A DNA stretch of 9,309 nt from JACPLA01 sp035291905 (GTDB lineage Bacteria > Bacteroidota > Ignavibacteria > UBA10030): NCBI GenBank assembly GCA_035291905.1, contig DATDRF010000258.1, positions 1-9,309 on the forward strand, read 5' to 3'. Made by a program: the position numbers and the translations under genes. Each line of letters begins with the position of its first letter. The stretch's first letter is position 1. The notes under the pieces are model-generated. The model searched no databases, had not been told where the DNA came from, and saw nothing but the letters and a program-made list of their open reading frames with translations. Positions 1-5,998 of this stretch are shown here, piece after piece.

Positions 1-34
1 GGCAGGCGACGGCTAACAAGCCCGCAGCGGATCA

Positions 35-55
35 CAATCCCGCTTTGCGGGATTG
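35..55. repeat. Perfect hairpin A, copy 1
   Basis: CAATCCCGC (35-43) and GCGGGATTG (47-55) form a perfect 9-bp stem around a TTT loop. No T-run follows on either side, so it does not look like an intrinsic terminator. An identical copy lies at 238-258. Confidence 0.85.
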
Positions 56-77
56 AGCAACAGTTGAGGGCCTGTAG

Positions 78-98
78 GCGTCCGTTTCTAACGGACGC
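78..98. repeat. Perfect hairpin B, copy 1
   Basis: GCGTCCGTT (78-86) pairs with AACGGACGC (90-98) around a TCT loop: a perfect 9-bp stem. The only base that differs between the two repeat copies falls in this stem. Confidence 0.85.
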
Positions 99-237
99 GG
101 GAAGATCGGCTCCTCTGGCATGCGTTCCACGCCATCGGTTGAAAACCCTGCCTGCGTGCCGACCATTTCGCTTGCGACGAAGCTTGTCGCATTCACTTCG
201 GCAGGCAGGCGACGGCTAACAAGCCCGCAGCGGATCA

Positions 238-258
238 CAATCCCGCTTTGCGGGATTG
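238..258. repeat. Perfect hairpin A, copy 2
   Basis: Identical in sequence and structure to the hairpin at 35-55, inside the second copy of the long direct repeat. Confidence 0.85.
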
Positions 259-280
259 AGCAACAGTTGAGGGCCTGTAG

Positions 281-301
281 GCGTCCGTTTCTGACGGACG
301 C
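281..301. repeat. Hairpin B, copy 2, with wobble-preserving change
   Basis: Same as 78-98 except for G instead of A at 293. In RNA the closing A-U pair of the stem would become G-U, so pairing survives. An 8-bp perfect stem remains outside that position. Confidence 0.8.
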
Positions 302-332
302 GGGGAAACAGGAGACAGGAATTTCGCCACAC

Positions 333-351
333 AATTCTGCTGCGCGGAATT
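333..351. repeat. Third small hairpin of the leader region
   Basis: AATTCTGC (333-340) pairs with GCGGAATT (344-351), with one G-T wobble and a TGC loop. The format (AT-rich outer part, GC-rich inner part, 3-base loop) resembles hairpin A, but the sequence differs. It may be another member of the same palindrome family. Confidence 0.6.
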
Positions 352-360
352 TTGACAAAT

Positions 361-434
361 CCGCGTAATCCCCGTCTGCCTCTGAGAAACGACTCTGGCG
401 GGCAGGTGTCTTCACTCCGCGTAATCCGCGTTCC
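361..434. repeat. Degenerate CCGCGTAATCC repeats
   Basis: The 11-mer CCGCGTAATCC occurs at 361-371 and again at 417-427, where it continues into CCGCGTTCCG. The spacer has no obvious coding potential. Short quasi-periodic repeats of this type occur in intergenic DNA; a second set of different sequence lies just before paaC (1714-1742). Confidence 0.6.
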
Positions 435-435
435 G

Positions 436-464
436 TTTACTTCTGTTTCAAAATTGCTTATCTT
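436..464 (+). promoter_or_regulatory. Possible sigma70-type promoter for paaABC
   Basis: TTTACT (436-441) and TATCTT (459-464) match the -35 and -10 consensus at 4 of 6 positions each, with a 17-bp spacer. They lie about 30 bp before the paaA start codon, in an AT-richer stretch that ends the repeat region. No clear operator was recognised. The match is weak and the consensus may not apply to this organism. Confidence 0.3.
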
Positions 465-492
465 TTTCGAATACCAGACCACAGGAGGCCCG

Positions 493-1425
493 ATGACGGG
501 GCAGTCGGACGAACAAAAACTGGCCGAATTTGAGGCGCGGATTGCAGCCGGGGACAGGGTTGAGCCAGGAGACTGGATGCCGGATGAATACCGCCAAAAC
601 CTTATTCGGATGATTGGCCAGCATGCTCACAGCGAAATTGTCGGTCAGTTGCCGGAAGGGAAATGGATTCCCTATGCGCCCGGGTTTCGCCGCAAGCTTA
701 TTCTTCTTGCGAAGGTGCAGGATGAGGCAGGGCACGGCCAGCTCCTGTACCGGGCAGCGGAGACACTCGGAAAATCCCGGGAAAATATGATGGACGAGCT
801 CCTTGCGGGGAAAGCCAAATACTCGAATGTCTTCAACTATCCTACGCCGACATGGGCCGACGTTGGGGTTATCGGTTGGCTGGTCGATACTGCCGCAGTC
901 ATTAACCAGACAATGCTTGCTCAAGGCTCCTACGGGCCGTACGCCAGGGCCATGAAGCGCATCTGCTACGAGGAATCCTTTCACATCAAACAGGGCTACG
1001 ACGCCGTTGTGGCTCTGACAAAAGGGACGCCGGGACAGCGCGCAATGGCCCAGGACGCGGTCAACCGTTGGTGGTATCCCACACTCATGATGTCGGGGCC
1101 GCCCGACAGCATGTCCGACCACACAGCCCGCGCCATGCGCTGGCGCATCAAAACGAAAACCAACGACCAGGTTCGTCAGGAATTCGTCGACCACATTGTT
1201 CCCCAGATCCGCGCAATTGGCCTTGAAGTCCCCGATCGCAACTGCGCATATGATGAGAAGTCGGGCCATTACCGCTTCACCGCCCCGGATTGGAACGAAC
1301 TCAGGCGGGTCGTCAATGGAGACGGTCCGATGAACAAAGAGCGGCTTGAGGCGCGCAAGAAGGCGCACGACGATGGCCGCTGGGTCCGAGAGGCCCTTGC
1401 GACGAAGGGTAGATCGGTATCATGA
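493..1425 (+). CDS. paaA: 1,2-phenylacetyl-CoA epoxidase, catalytic subunit PaaA
   Basis: PaaA is the catalytic di-iron subunit of the multicomponent oxygenase that epoxidises the ring of phenylacetyl-CoA, the key step of aerobic phenylacetate breakdown in the cytoplasm. The 310-residue product has the usual family length and the ferritin-like iron-ligand pattern: Glu48 in HAHSE, Glu78 and His81 in DEAGH, Asp132 in WLVDTAA, Glu161 and His164 in EESFH. The C-terminal half (around RWWYPTLMMSGPPDS) is also typical. The open frame extends upstream to 352, but ATG 493 is preferred: AGGAGG at 483-488 stands just before it, and the longer version would translate repeat DNA and add 47 residues atypical of the family. 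The stop overlaps paaB by 4 bp (ATGA), implying translational coupling. Confidence 0.96.
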   Translation: MTGQSDEQKLAEFEARIAAGDRVEPGDWMPDEYRQNLIRMIGQHAHSEIVGQLPEGKWIPYAPGFRRKLILLAKVQDEAGHGQLLYRAAETLGKSRENMMDELLAGKAKYSNVFNYPTPTWADVGVIGWLVDTAAVINQTMLAQGSYGPYARAMKRICYEESFHIKQGYDAVVALTKGTPGQRAMAQDAVNRWWYPTLMMSGPPDSMSDHTARAMRWRIKTKTNDQVRQEFVDHIVPQIRAIGLEVPDRNCAYDEKSGHYRFTAPDWNELRRVVNGDGPMNKERLEARKKAHDDGRWVREALATKGRSVS

Positions 1426-1712
1426 GCGACACCCAATGGGAAACATATGAGGTCTTCCATCAGTCGAGGCGCGGAAAGCCGCACGAACACGTCGGCTCTG
1501 TCCACGCGCCCGATCCCGAAATGGCCCTTCAGATGGCGCGGGATCAGTTCGCACGCCGACTCGAATGCGTGAGCCTTTGGGTCGTCCGCACGAAGGATGT
1601 CACGGGAACGGATTATCAGGATCCCGATTTCTTTTCCCGTTCATTTGACAAGAGCTATCGCGATCCCAAGGGCTTCAACGCTCCCGCCAAAATAGAGCCC
1701 GACACTCCGTGA
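1422..1712 (+). CDS. paaB: 1,2-phenylacetyl-CoA epoxidase subunit PaaB
   Basis: PaaB is a small non-catalytic subunit needed for assembly and activity of the PaaABC(E) oxygenase. The 96-residue product matches the family throughout: an N-terminal ETYEVFHQSRRGKPHEHVGS segment, the central ARDQFARR and SLWVV blocks, and a tail with the DPDFF motif. The start codon overlaps the paaA stop, so the two are probably translated as a pair. A 46-bp gap with short repeats separates it from paaC. Confidence 0.95.
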   Translation: MSDTQWETYEVFHQSRRGKPHEHVGSVHAPDPEMALQMARDQFARRLECVSLWVVRTKDVTGTDYQDPDFFSRSFDKSYRDPKGFNAPAKIEPDTP

Positions 1713-1713
1713 T

Positions 1714-1742
1714 CTTCGTGTATCCTTTGTGCTCTTCGTGTA
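1714..1742. repeat. CTTCGTGTA repeats in the paaB-paaC gap
   Basis: The 9-mer CTTCGTGTA occurs at 1714-1722 and 1734-1742, exactly 20 bp apart, with the related CCTTTGTGC between them. This gives an approximate 10-bp periodicity across the short gap. The stretch replaces any obvious ribosome binding site for paaC. Confidence 0.6.
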
Positions 1743-1758
1743 ATGCTTTGAAGCTTAA

Positions 1759-2556
1759 ATGACCGGTATCTCTCCAAATATTCCCCGTGACCCATTGCTG
1801 AAGCTTCTCGTCGCTCTTGCCGACGACGAGCTCATCCTCGGTCACCGCGATTCCGAATGGACGGGTCACGCACCGATTCTCGAGGAAGACATCGCCTTCT
1901 CCAATATAGCCCAGGATGAGATAGGCCATTCTCTCGCTCTTTTCACATTTTATTCAGAACTCACCGGCAAATCCCCTGACAGCATGGTCTTTGAACGCCC
2001 TTGGAAGGACTTTGCCTGTTGCCGGTTTGTAGCCTACCCGAAGGGAGATTTCGCCTACACGGTAGTGCGGCAGTATCTTTTCGATGAGGCTGAACAGGTA
2101 CGGATGAATTCCCTTCTGGATAGTTCATTCGAGCCGATACGCGGCCTGGCAACAAAAATCCTGGCCGAGGAAGCATATCATCTGATGCACAGCAAGGGAC
2201 TGGTCGTCCGCCTGGGCGATGCAACGGAGGAGAGCCACAGGAGGATGCAGCAGGCGGTAACGGACGCTTTTCCACAGGCTCTTGGGATGTTCGAAACTCT
2301 GAACGGCGAAGCCGATCTTGTGAAGGCCGGAGTCGTCAAACCGAGCGATGTTCTGCTTCAACAGTGGCTGGAACGTGTCGTGCCCACTCTCACCGATTCA
2401 ACCCTGAAAACCGAAGCCCGTCGATCAGACGGAACCTGGAACATTCAGTGCAAACCGGATCATGGCGGAAGAGTTGGCAACCATGGCGAACACCTGAAGC
2501 AGCTGGTGTCCGATCTGCAGAGTGTCTACCGGACCGCTCCGGGGGCAGGGTGGTAG
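1759..2556 (+). CDS. paaC: 1,2-phenylacetyl-CoA epoxidase subunit PaaC
   Basis: PaaC pairs with PaaA in the epoxidase core and is regarded as structural in the well-studied enzymes. The 265-residue product shows family blocks such as LGHRDSEWTGHAP, GDFAYTVVRQY, RLGDATEES and the C-terminal GEHL segment. Unlike E. coli PaaC as I recall it, this protein keeps what looks like a full ferritin-like di-iron ligand set: Glu24, Glu54 with His57 (DEIGH), Glu110 or Glu112, and Glu138 with His141 (EEAYH). The start at ATG 1759 fits the family N-terminus, though only a weak GAAG-like element precedes it after the CTTCGTG repeats. The SPFH gene follows 25 bp downstream. The paaC assignment is firm; whether it binds iron is inference. 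Confidence 0.94.
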   Translation: MTGISPNIPRDPLLKLLVALADDELILGHRDSEWTGHAPILEEDIAFSNIAQDEIGHSLALFTFYSELTGKSPDSMVFERPWKDFACCRFVAYPKGDFAYTVVRQYLFDEAEQVRMNSLLDSSFEPIRGLATKILAEEAYHLMHSKGLVVRLGDATEESHRRMQQAVTDAFPQALGMFETLNGEADLVKAGVVKPSDVLLQQWLERVVPTLTDSTLKTEARRSDGTWNIQCKPDHGGRVGNHGEHLKQLVSDLQSVYRTAPGAGW

Positions 2557-2581
2557 CTCCCAACGATGAAAGGGGGATTTC

Positions 2582-3445
2582 ATGGATACCGTGATACTTG
2601 CTGTTATTATTGTGATTGCGCTCTTCCTGCTGGGGGTCAGAATCATTCGTCCGACTCACAGGGGACTCGTGGAGCGCCTGGGAAAATACAGGAGATTTGC
2701 CTCTCCGGGCTTCCAGTGGATTATTCCTCTTATTGATCGGCTGTATCAAGTGGATGTCACCGAGCAAATGGTGGATGCGGAACCGCAGGAAATCATTACC
2801 AACGATAATCTGAATGCCCGCGTCGATGCGCAGGTTTACTTCAAAGTGACGATCGATGAGGAGAGTGTCAAATCATCGCAATACAACGTCTACAATTATC
2901 AGAGGCAGATCGTCAGCCTGGCCCGAACGACGCTGAGAAACATCATTGGAACAATGACGCTCAAGTCGGCGAACAGCGAGCGCGGCAGAATCAATACCGA
3001 GCTTCAGAAGACTCTTCGCCAGGAAACGGGAAGCTGGGGAATTGAAATCGTGAGGACCGAGCTGAAGGAGATTGATCCTCCGCGGGACGTGCAGGAAACG
3101 ATGAACAAGGTTGTGAAGGCGGAGAATGAAAAGATCGCGGCGGTCGACTTTGCGACGGCCGCCGAAACCTCCGCCGACGGCGAGAAACGAGCCGAAATCA
3201 AGAAAGCGGAGGGGATTAAACAGGCGAAAATCCTCGCGGCGGAAGGCGAGGCAGAGGCAATCCGGTTGGTGAACGAGGCGGCCGACAAGTATTTCATCGG
3301 GAACGCGCAGGTATTGAGACGGCTTGAAATGGTGGAAAAGGCTTTCGCCGATAACGCCAAAGTCGTCATTCCGGCCGGTACGGAACTTGTCAATGTTGTC
3401 GGAGACCTGGCGGGGATCCTCCCGTTGAAGAAGGAGAAGAAGTAG
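2582..3445 (+). CDS. Stomatin-like SPFH (band 7) membrane protein
   Basis: This 287-residue protein belongs to the SPFH/band 7 superfamily (stomatin, slipin, QmcA type), membrane-anchored proteins that oligomerise into microdomain scaffolds and are often linked to membrane protease control. Visible parts are an N-terminal hydrophobic helix (about residues 3-19), the band 7 opening RPTHRGLVERLGKY with the SPGFQWIIPLID block, the central SPFH domain to about residue 180, and an Ala/Glu/Lys-rich coiled-coil region at about 170-240. A hydrophobic C-terminal patch (NVVGDLAGILPL) precedes a lysine-rich tail. ATG 2582 follows a strong GGGGG element (2572-2576). It sits between paaC and paaD, only 25 bp after paaC, so it is probably co-transcribed with paaABC. 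No NfeD-type partner is visible. Its substrate or partner cannot be told from the sequence. Confidence 0.9.
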   Translation: MDTVILAVIIVIALFLLGVRIIRPTHRGLVERLGKYRRFASPGFQWIIPLIDRLYQVDVTEQMVDAEPQEIITNDNLNARVDAQVYFKVTIDEESVKSSQYNVYNYQRQIVSLARTTLRNIIGTMTLKSANSERGRINTELQKTLRQETGSWGIEIVRTELKEIDPPRDVQETMNKVVKAENEKIAAVDFATAAETSADGEKRAEIKKAEGIKQAKILAAEGEAEAIRLVNEAADKYFIGNAQVLRRLEMVEKAFADNAKVVIPAGTELVNVVGDLAGILPLKKEKK

Positions 3446-3486
3446 ACTGGCTTTCCGCGCTAGAACTGGATTCATCAAAGAAGAAA

Positions 3487-3542
3487 CGGAATTGCCCGCG
3501 GAGAAAACGGAATTACCCCGCGGAGAAAACGGAATTGCCCCG
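3487..3542. repeat. Short tandem repeat, about 2.5 units of 21-22 bp
   Basis: Units start at 3487, 3508 and 3530. Each begins CGGAATT followed by GCCCGCGG or ACCCCGCGG and GAGAAAA; the third is cut off after CGGAATTGCCCCG and runs into the hairpin at 3535-3560. The repeats fill the gap between the SPFH gene and paaD. Confidence 0.8.
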
Positions 3543-3560
3543 ACCTTTAGGTCGGGGTAA
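3535..3560. repeat. Long hairpin with TTTA loop
   Basis: TTGCCCCGACC pairs with GGTCGGGGTAA around a TTTA loop: an 11-bp stem with one G-T wobble, of which the inner 8 bp are perfect (3538-3557). No T-run follows on the + strand, so it is not a canonical intrinsic terminator, though it could attenuate transcription or stabilise mRNA ends between the SPFH gene and paaD. Confidence 0.75.
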
Positions 3561-3577
3561 AGGAACACAAAATTCTG

Positions 3578-3593
3578 AAGGGCTTTAGCCCTT
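3578..3593. repeat. Second hairpin with TTTA loop
   Basis: AAGGGC and GCCCTT form a perfect 6-bp stem around the same TTTA loop as the neighbouring larger hairpin, with the same C-TTTA-G junction. The shared design suggests two members of one interspersed palindrome family. The following TTCCTTCATT is not a clear terminator tail. Confidence 0.65.
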
Positions 3594-3628
3594 TCCTTCA
3601 TTGAGAGGCTTCTGGACTAAAAGCTAAG

Positions 3629-4117
3629 ATGATCGGCGAAAACAAATCCAAGGAAGTGTGGAAAGCCCTGGCAGAGGTCAAGGATCCCGAGATTCCCGTC
3701 TTATCACTCGTTGACCTTGGGGTGATTCGGGAAGCAAAGATGGACGGAGAATGTGTTGTCGTTACGATGACTCCGACCTTCGCCGGGTGCCCAGCCATGG
3801 AGCAGATGAAGAGGGATGTCCTTGACGTATTGCGCAGCAAGGGATTCCCGAACGCCAGGGTCGAAACAATTCTTTCCTCCTCTTGGTCGACGGACAGCAT
3901 TGGAGTGGCTGCAAAGGAAAAGCTGCGTGCGTTCGGCATTGCGCCGCCCCCAAAGAAGCTGGAATCGCTTGAGGCAACGCTGACACAACCGGTTGCGTGC
4001 CCTTTCTGCCATTCGACTGAGACGAAACTCGAGAGTTCATTTGGCGCTACTCTCTGCAAGCAGATCTACTATTGCAGTCATTGCAGTCAGTCGTTTGAAC
4101 GATTCAAACCGCTCTAG
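3629..4117 (+). CDS. paaD: Phenylacetyl-CoA epoxidase maturation protein PaaD
   Basis: PaaD is a MIP18/DUF59-family protein associated with the phenylacetyl-CoA epoxidase system and thought to help Fe-S or metal-centre maturation. The 162-residue product has the DUF59 core (KDPEIPVLSLVDLGVI, residues 18-33; TPTFAGCPAM with Cys54) and the C-terminal cysteine module that separates PaaD from SufT-type proteins: Cys124-x2-Cys127, Cys143, Cys149-x2-Cys152. It is separated from paaABC by the SPFH gene and a 183-bp repeat-rich gap, yet lies on the same strand. ATG 3629 has no strong Shine-Dalgarno, but the N-terminus fits the family. Sua5 begins 5 bp after its stop. Confidence 0.93.
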   Translation: MIGENKSKEVWKALAEVKDPEIPVLSLVDLGVIREAKMDGECVVVTMTPTFAGCPAMEQMKRDVLDVLRSKGFPNARVETILSSSWSTDSIGVAAKEKLRAFGIAPPPKKLESLEATLTQPVACPFCHSTETKLESSFGATLCKQIYYCSHCSQSFERFKPL

Positions 4118-4122
4118 CACTT

Positions 4123-5136
4123 ATGCCCGAAACCAGGCTCATAACGATGTCGCTGGACAAGCCCGATGTGGAGGGTATCAAAGACGCGGCGGAGGTCATA
4201 CGAAAAGGCGGGCTGGTTGCTTTTCCCACTGAGACGGTCTACGGGTTGGGGGCAGATGCGTTGAACGCGGAGGCAGTGAAGAGAGTCTTCGATGCCAAGG
4301 GGAGACCTCCCGATAACCCCCTCATTGTGCATATTGCCGACCACCACCAGTTGATAGACCTCGCCGATGAGGTCCCTGAGAAGGGCCAAAGACTGGCGAA
4401 AGAGTTCTGGCCGGGCCCCTTGACGCTCGTCGTGAAGCGAACCTTTCTTGTCCCCGATATCGTCACGGCGGGCCTCGAAACGGTTGGAATCAGAATGCCC
4501 GATCACCCTGTGGCACTTGCACTCATCATGGAGTTTGGGGGCGGAATCGTCGGTCCCAGCGCCAATCTCTCGGGAAGACCAAGTCCAACCAGTGCGCAGC
4601 ATGTTATGGAGGATTTGAAGGGGAGGGTGGATGTTGTCCTGAACGCCGGGCCTGCGGAAATCGGGATTGAATCGACAGTACTTGATGTGACGGTCGATCC
4701 GCCTGTCATCCTCCGCCCGGGCGGTCTGCACAAAGAAAGCATCGAGGATATCGTTGGACCGGTTCGCGCAGCTGCGGACGAGGAGCTGCTGAAACGGTCG
4801 CCGGGGACAAGGCACAGACACTACGCTCCCCGGGCCCGGGTTGTTCTCGTCGGCGAAGGGAATGCGCAGGAACTGATGAGCTTCCTTCAGGAATTTCGTC
4901 AGCAGGGGAAGTCGGTCGGTTGCATCGTCCATTCTCACGAGCTTTCGAAGGTTGAATCGGGAGATTTCTTCAGGGTTTTGCCGTCTCCGATCGATTTTTA
5001 TGCCCGTTATCTGTTTCGAACGCTGCGCGAACTTGATCAGGGCGGGGCACATGTTATTCTTGTTGAACAGGTTGCCGAGGGCGGCCTGGGCAGTGCGGTG
5101 ATGGATCGCCTGCGAAGAGCTTCCGAACTCGAATGA
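4123..5136 (+). CDS. L-threonylcarbamoyladenylate synthase (Sua5/TsaC type)
   Basis: The enzyme makes threonylcarbamoyl-AMP from threonine, bicarbonate and ATP, the precursor for t6A at position 37 of ANN-decoding tRNAs. At 337 residues it is the two-domain Sua5 form rather than the short TsaC form. The YrdC-like domain carries GGLVAFPTETVYGLGADAL (residues 29-47), KGRPPDNPLIVHI (59-71) and PSANLSG (145-151); the interdomain linker is SPGTRHRHYAPRA (226-238), followed by the C-terminal Sua5 domain. ATG 4123 is chosen because the N-terminus TRLITMSLDKPDVEGI aligns with the usual family start. A second ATG at 4147 is possible, and neither has a clear ribosome binding site. It lies 5 bp after paaD and 13 bp before larB, so it is likely in one transcript with both. 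Confidence 0.94.
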   Translation: MPETRLITMSLDKPDVEGIKDAAEVIRKGGLVAFPTETVYGLGADALNAEAVKRVFDAKGRPPDNPLIVHIADHHQLIDLADEVPEKGQRLAKEFWPGPLTLVVKRTFLVPDIVTAGLETVGIRMPDHPVALALIMEFGGGIVGPSANLSGRPSPTSAQHVMEDLKGRVDVVLNAGPAEIGIESTVLDVTVDPPVILRPGGLHKESIEDIVGPVRAAADEELLKRSPGTRHRHYAPRARVVLVGEGNAQELMSFLQEFRQQGKSVGCIVHSHELSKVESGDFFRVLPSPIDFYARYLFRTLRELDQGGAHVILVEQVAEGGLGSAVMDRLRRASELE

Positions 5137-5149
5137 GGGGAAAGGGCAC

Positions 5150-5875
5150 ATGACACACCATCGACATCTTGATTCACTGGAGTCGTTCGCAAAACTCGAT
5201 TTCATGCGAAAAGAACGGACGGGAATTCCGGAAGCGATCTTTGCAGAGGGGAAGAACCCGGACCAGATTCTTGATCTTGCAAAAGCGCTCGCTGAGCGAT
5301 CCGGTGTTGCACTGGCAACCCGCATCTCTCCGGACATTGCCGAAATGATTGAAAGGAAGTTAAAGGGTGAATTCAGGGTCGAGTACCATCGCGTCGGCAG
5401 AGCCTTGGTCATTGCAAGGAATGGTGCTGAACATGGGCCGACCGGCGGAGTTATTGCCGTTCTCGCAGCAGGCACTTCGGACCTCCCTGTCGCTGAAGAG
5501 GCAAGGGTGACCGCCGAGATGATGGGGTGTAAGGTCCTTACCTTCTATGATGTCGGCGTGGCAGGAATTCATCGGCTCGTCAATCCGCTGGAGCTGATTC
5601 ACAAGGAAGAGGCTTCGGCAGTCGTCGCTGTGGCCGGAATGGAGGGTGCCCTCCCAACGGTGGTTCGCGGGCTCATTTCCGTTCCTGTTATCGGGGTCCC
5701 GACGAGCGTCGGGTACGGGTATGGCGGAAAGGGCGAGGCTGCCCTGATGACAATGCTGCAATCGTGTGCGCCGGGGCTGACGGTCGTCAACATCGACAAC
5801 GGGTTTGGTGCTGGTGCAACCGCGGCCCTCATTGCTAATCGCGTGGCTGAGGCGAAGAACAATGCACGGAAATGA
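5150..5875 (+). CDS. larB: Nickel pincer cofactor biosynthesis protein LarB
   Basis: LarB carboxylates nicotinic acid adenine dinucleotide and releases AMP to give the dicarboxylated pyridinium mononucleotide, the first step toward the nickel-pincer cofactor of lactate racemase and related LarA enzymes. The 241-residue product has the LarB-specific N-terminal half (SFAKLDFMRKERTGIPEAIF, residues 12-31, then AEGKNP) and a C-terminal PurE-like half with GPTGGVIAVLAAGTSDLPVAEEA (97-119), AGMEGALP and VGYGYGG. Cys206 in SCAPG, just before VVNIDNGFGAG, matches the conserved LarB cysteine implicated in catalysis. An AGGGGAAAGGG element (5136-5146) supports ATG 5150. The partners larC, larE and larA are not in the window. 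It could be mistaken for purE, which lies directly downstream. Confidence 0.93.
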   Translation: MTHHRHLDSLESFAKLDFMRKERTGIPEAIFAEGKNPDQILDLAKALAERSGVALATRISPDIAEMIERKLKGEFRVEYHRVGRALVIARNGAEHGPTGGVIAVLAAGTSDLPVAEEARVTAEMMGCKVLTFYDVGVAGIHRLVNPLELIHKEEASAVVAVAGMEGALPTVVRGLISVPVIGVPTSVGYGYGGKGEAALMTMLQSCAPGLTVVNIDNGFGAGATAALIANRVAEAKNNARK

Positions 5876-5891
5876 GGGCGGAAAAAAACTC

Positions 5892-5920
5892 TTTAGATTA
5901 AACCGACGGTTTCGTACATT
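5892..5920 (+). promoter_or_regulatory. Candidate purE promoter with embedded dyad
   Basis: TTTAGA (5892-5897) and TACATT (5915-5920) each match the sigma70 hexamers at 4 of 6 positions and are exactly 17 bp apart. The spacer contains the perfect dyad AAACCG-A-CGGTTT (5900-5912), a common position for a repressor site. Position upstream of purEK suggests purine or other repression, but the dyad is not the E. coli PurR box and the regulator is unknown. The rest of the 123-bp gap (5876-5998) shows no recognised riboswitch. Confidence 0.35.
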
Positions 5921-5998
5921 ATCCGATGTTCTGCTGATGTTGTAAGCTGTCGTTTTACGCCAATCAACTCTGGTTCCAATCTCGTTTCCATCGTCCTT

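Larger units (their letters stand above)
1..304. repeat. Direct repeat of at least 101 bp, two copies with 203-bp period
   Basis: Bases 1-101 recur at 204-304 with a single difference (A at 90, G at 293). The first copy runs into the window edge, so the true unit may be longer and more copies may lie upstream. Each copy holds two hairpins, listed separately. The 102-bp spacer (102-203) is not a copy of the repeat but is itself palindromic: 151-162 pairs with 198-209 in 11 of 12 positions and encloses a smaller hairpin at 174-190. I see no convincing protein in this stretch. It resembles a family of interspersed palindromic intergenic repeats; a structured RNA is an alternative. Confidence 0.9.

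Noticed and set aside
1..310. CRISPR array
   Set aside because: Only two copies with a 203-bp period, over 100 bp long and internally palindromic; no short regular repeats and spacers, and no cas genes.
120..368. An 82-codon + strand open frame (and overlapping - strand frames) in the leader region
   Set aside because: It is built mainly from the duplicated hairpin DNA, has no good ribosome binding site, and its translation shows no known domain.
352..492. Extended N-terminus of PaaA from the upstream ATG at 352
   Set aside because: It would translate CCGCGTAAT repeat DNA and exceed family length; AGGAGG before ATG 493 marks the start.
448..1368. A 306-codon open frame on the - strand
   Set aside because: It is antisense to paaA, lacks family motifs, and the + strand frame has intact catalytic motifs and a strong ribosome binding site.
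3535..3600. Intrinsic terminator after the SPFH gene
   Set aside because: Two stable hairpins exist, but neither is followed by a run of T on the + strand, so they are listed as repeats.
4114..5475. A 453-codon open frame on the - strand
   Set aside because: It lies opposite the clear Sua5 gene and part of larB, has no recognisable domain, and is explained by codon bias of the sense genes.
5150..5875. Calling this gene a second purE
   Set aside because: The N-terminal half and the SCAPG...NIDNGFGAG segment are LarB-specific, and a standard class I PurE lies downstream.
5876..5998. Purine riboswitch before purE
   Set aside because: No conserved three-way junction or paired loop motifs could be recognised in the 123-bp gap.
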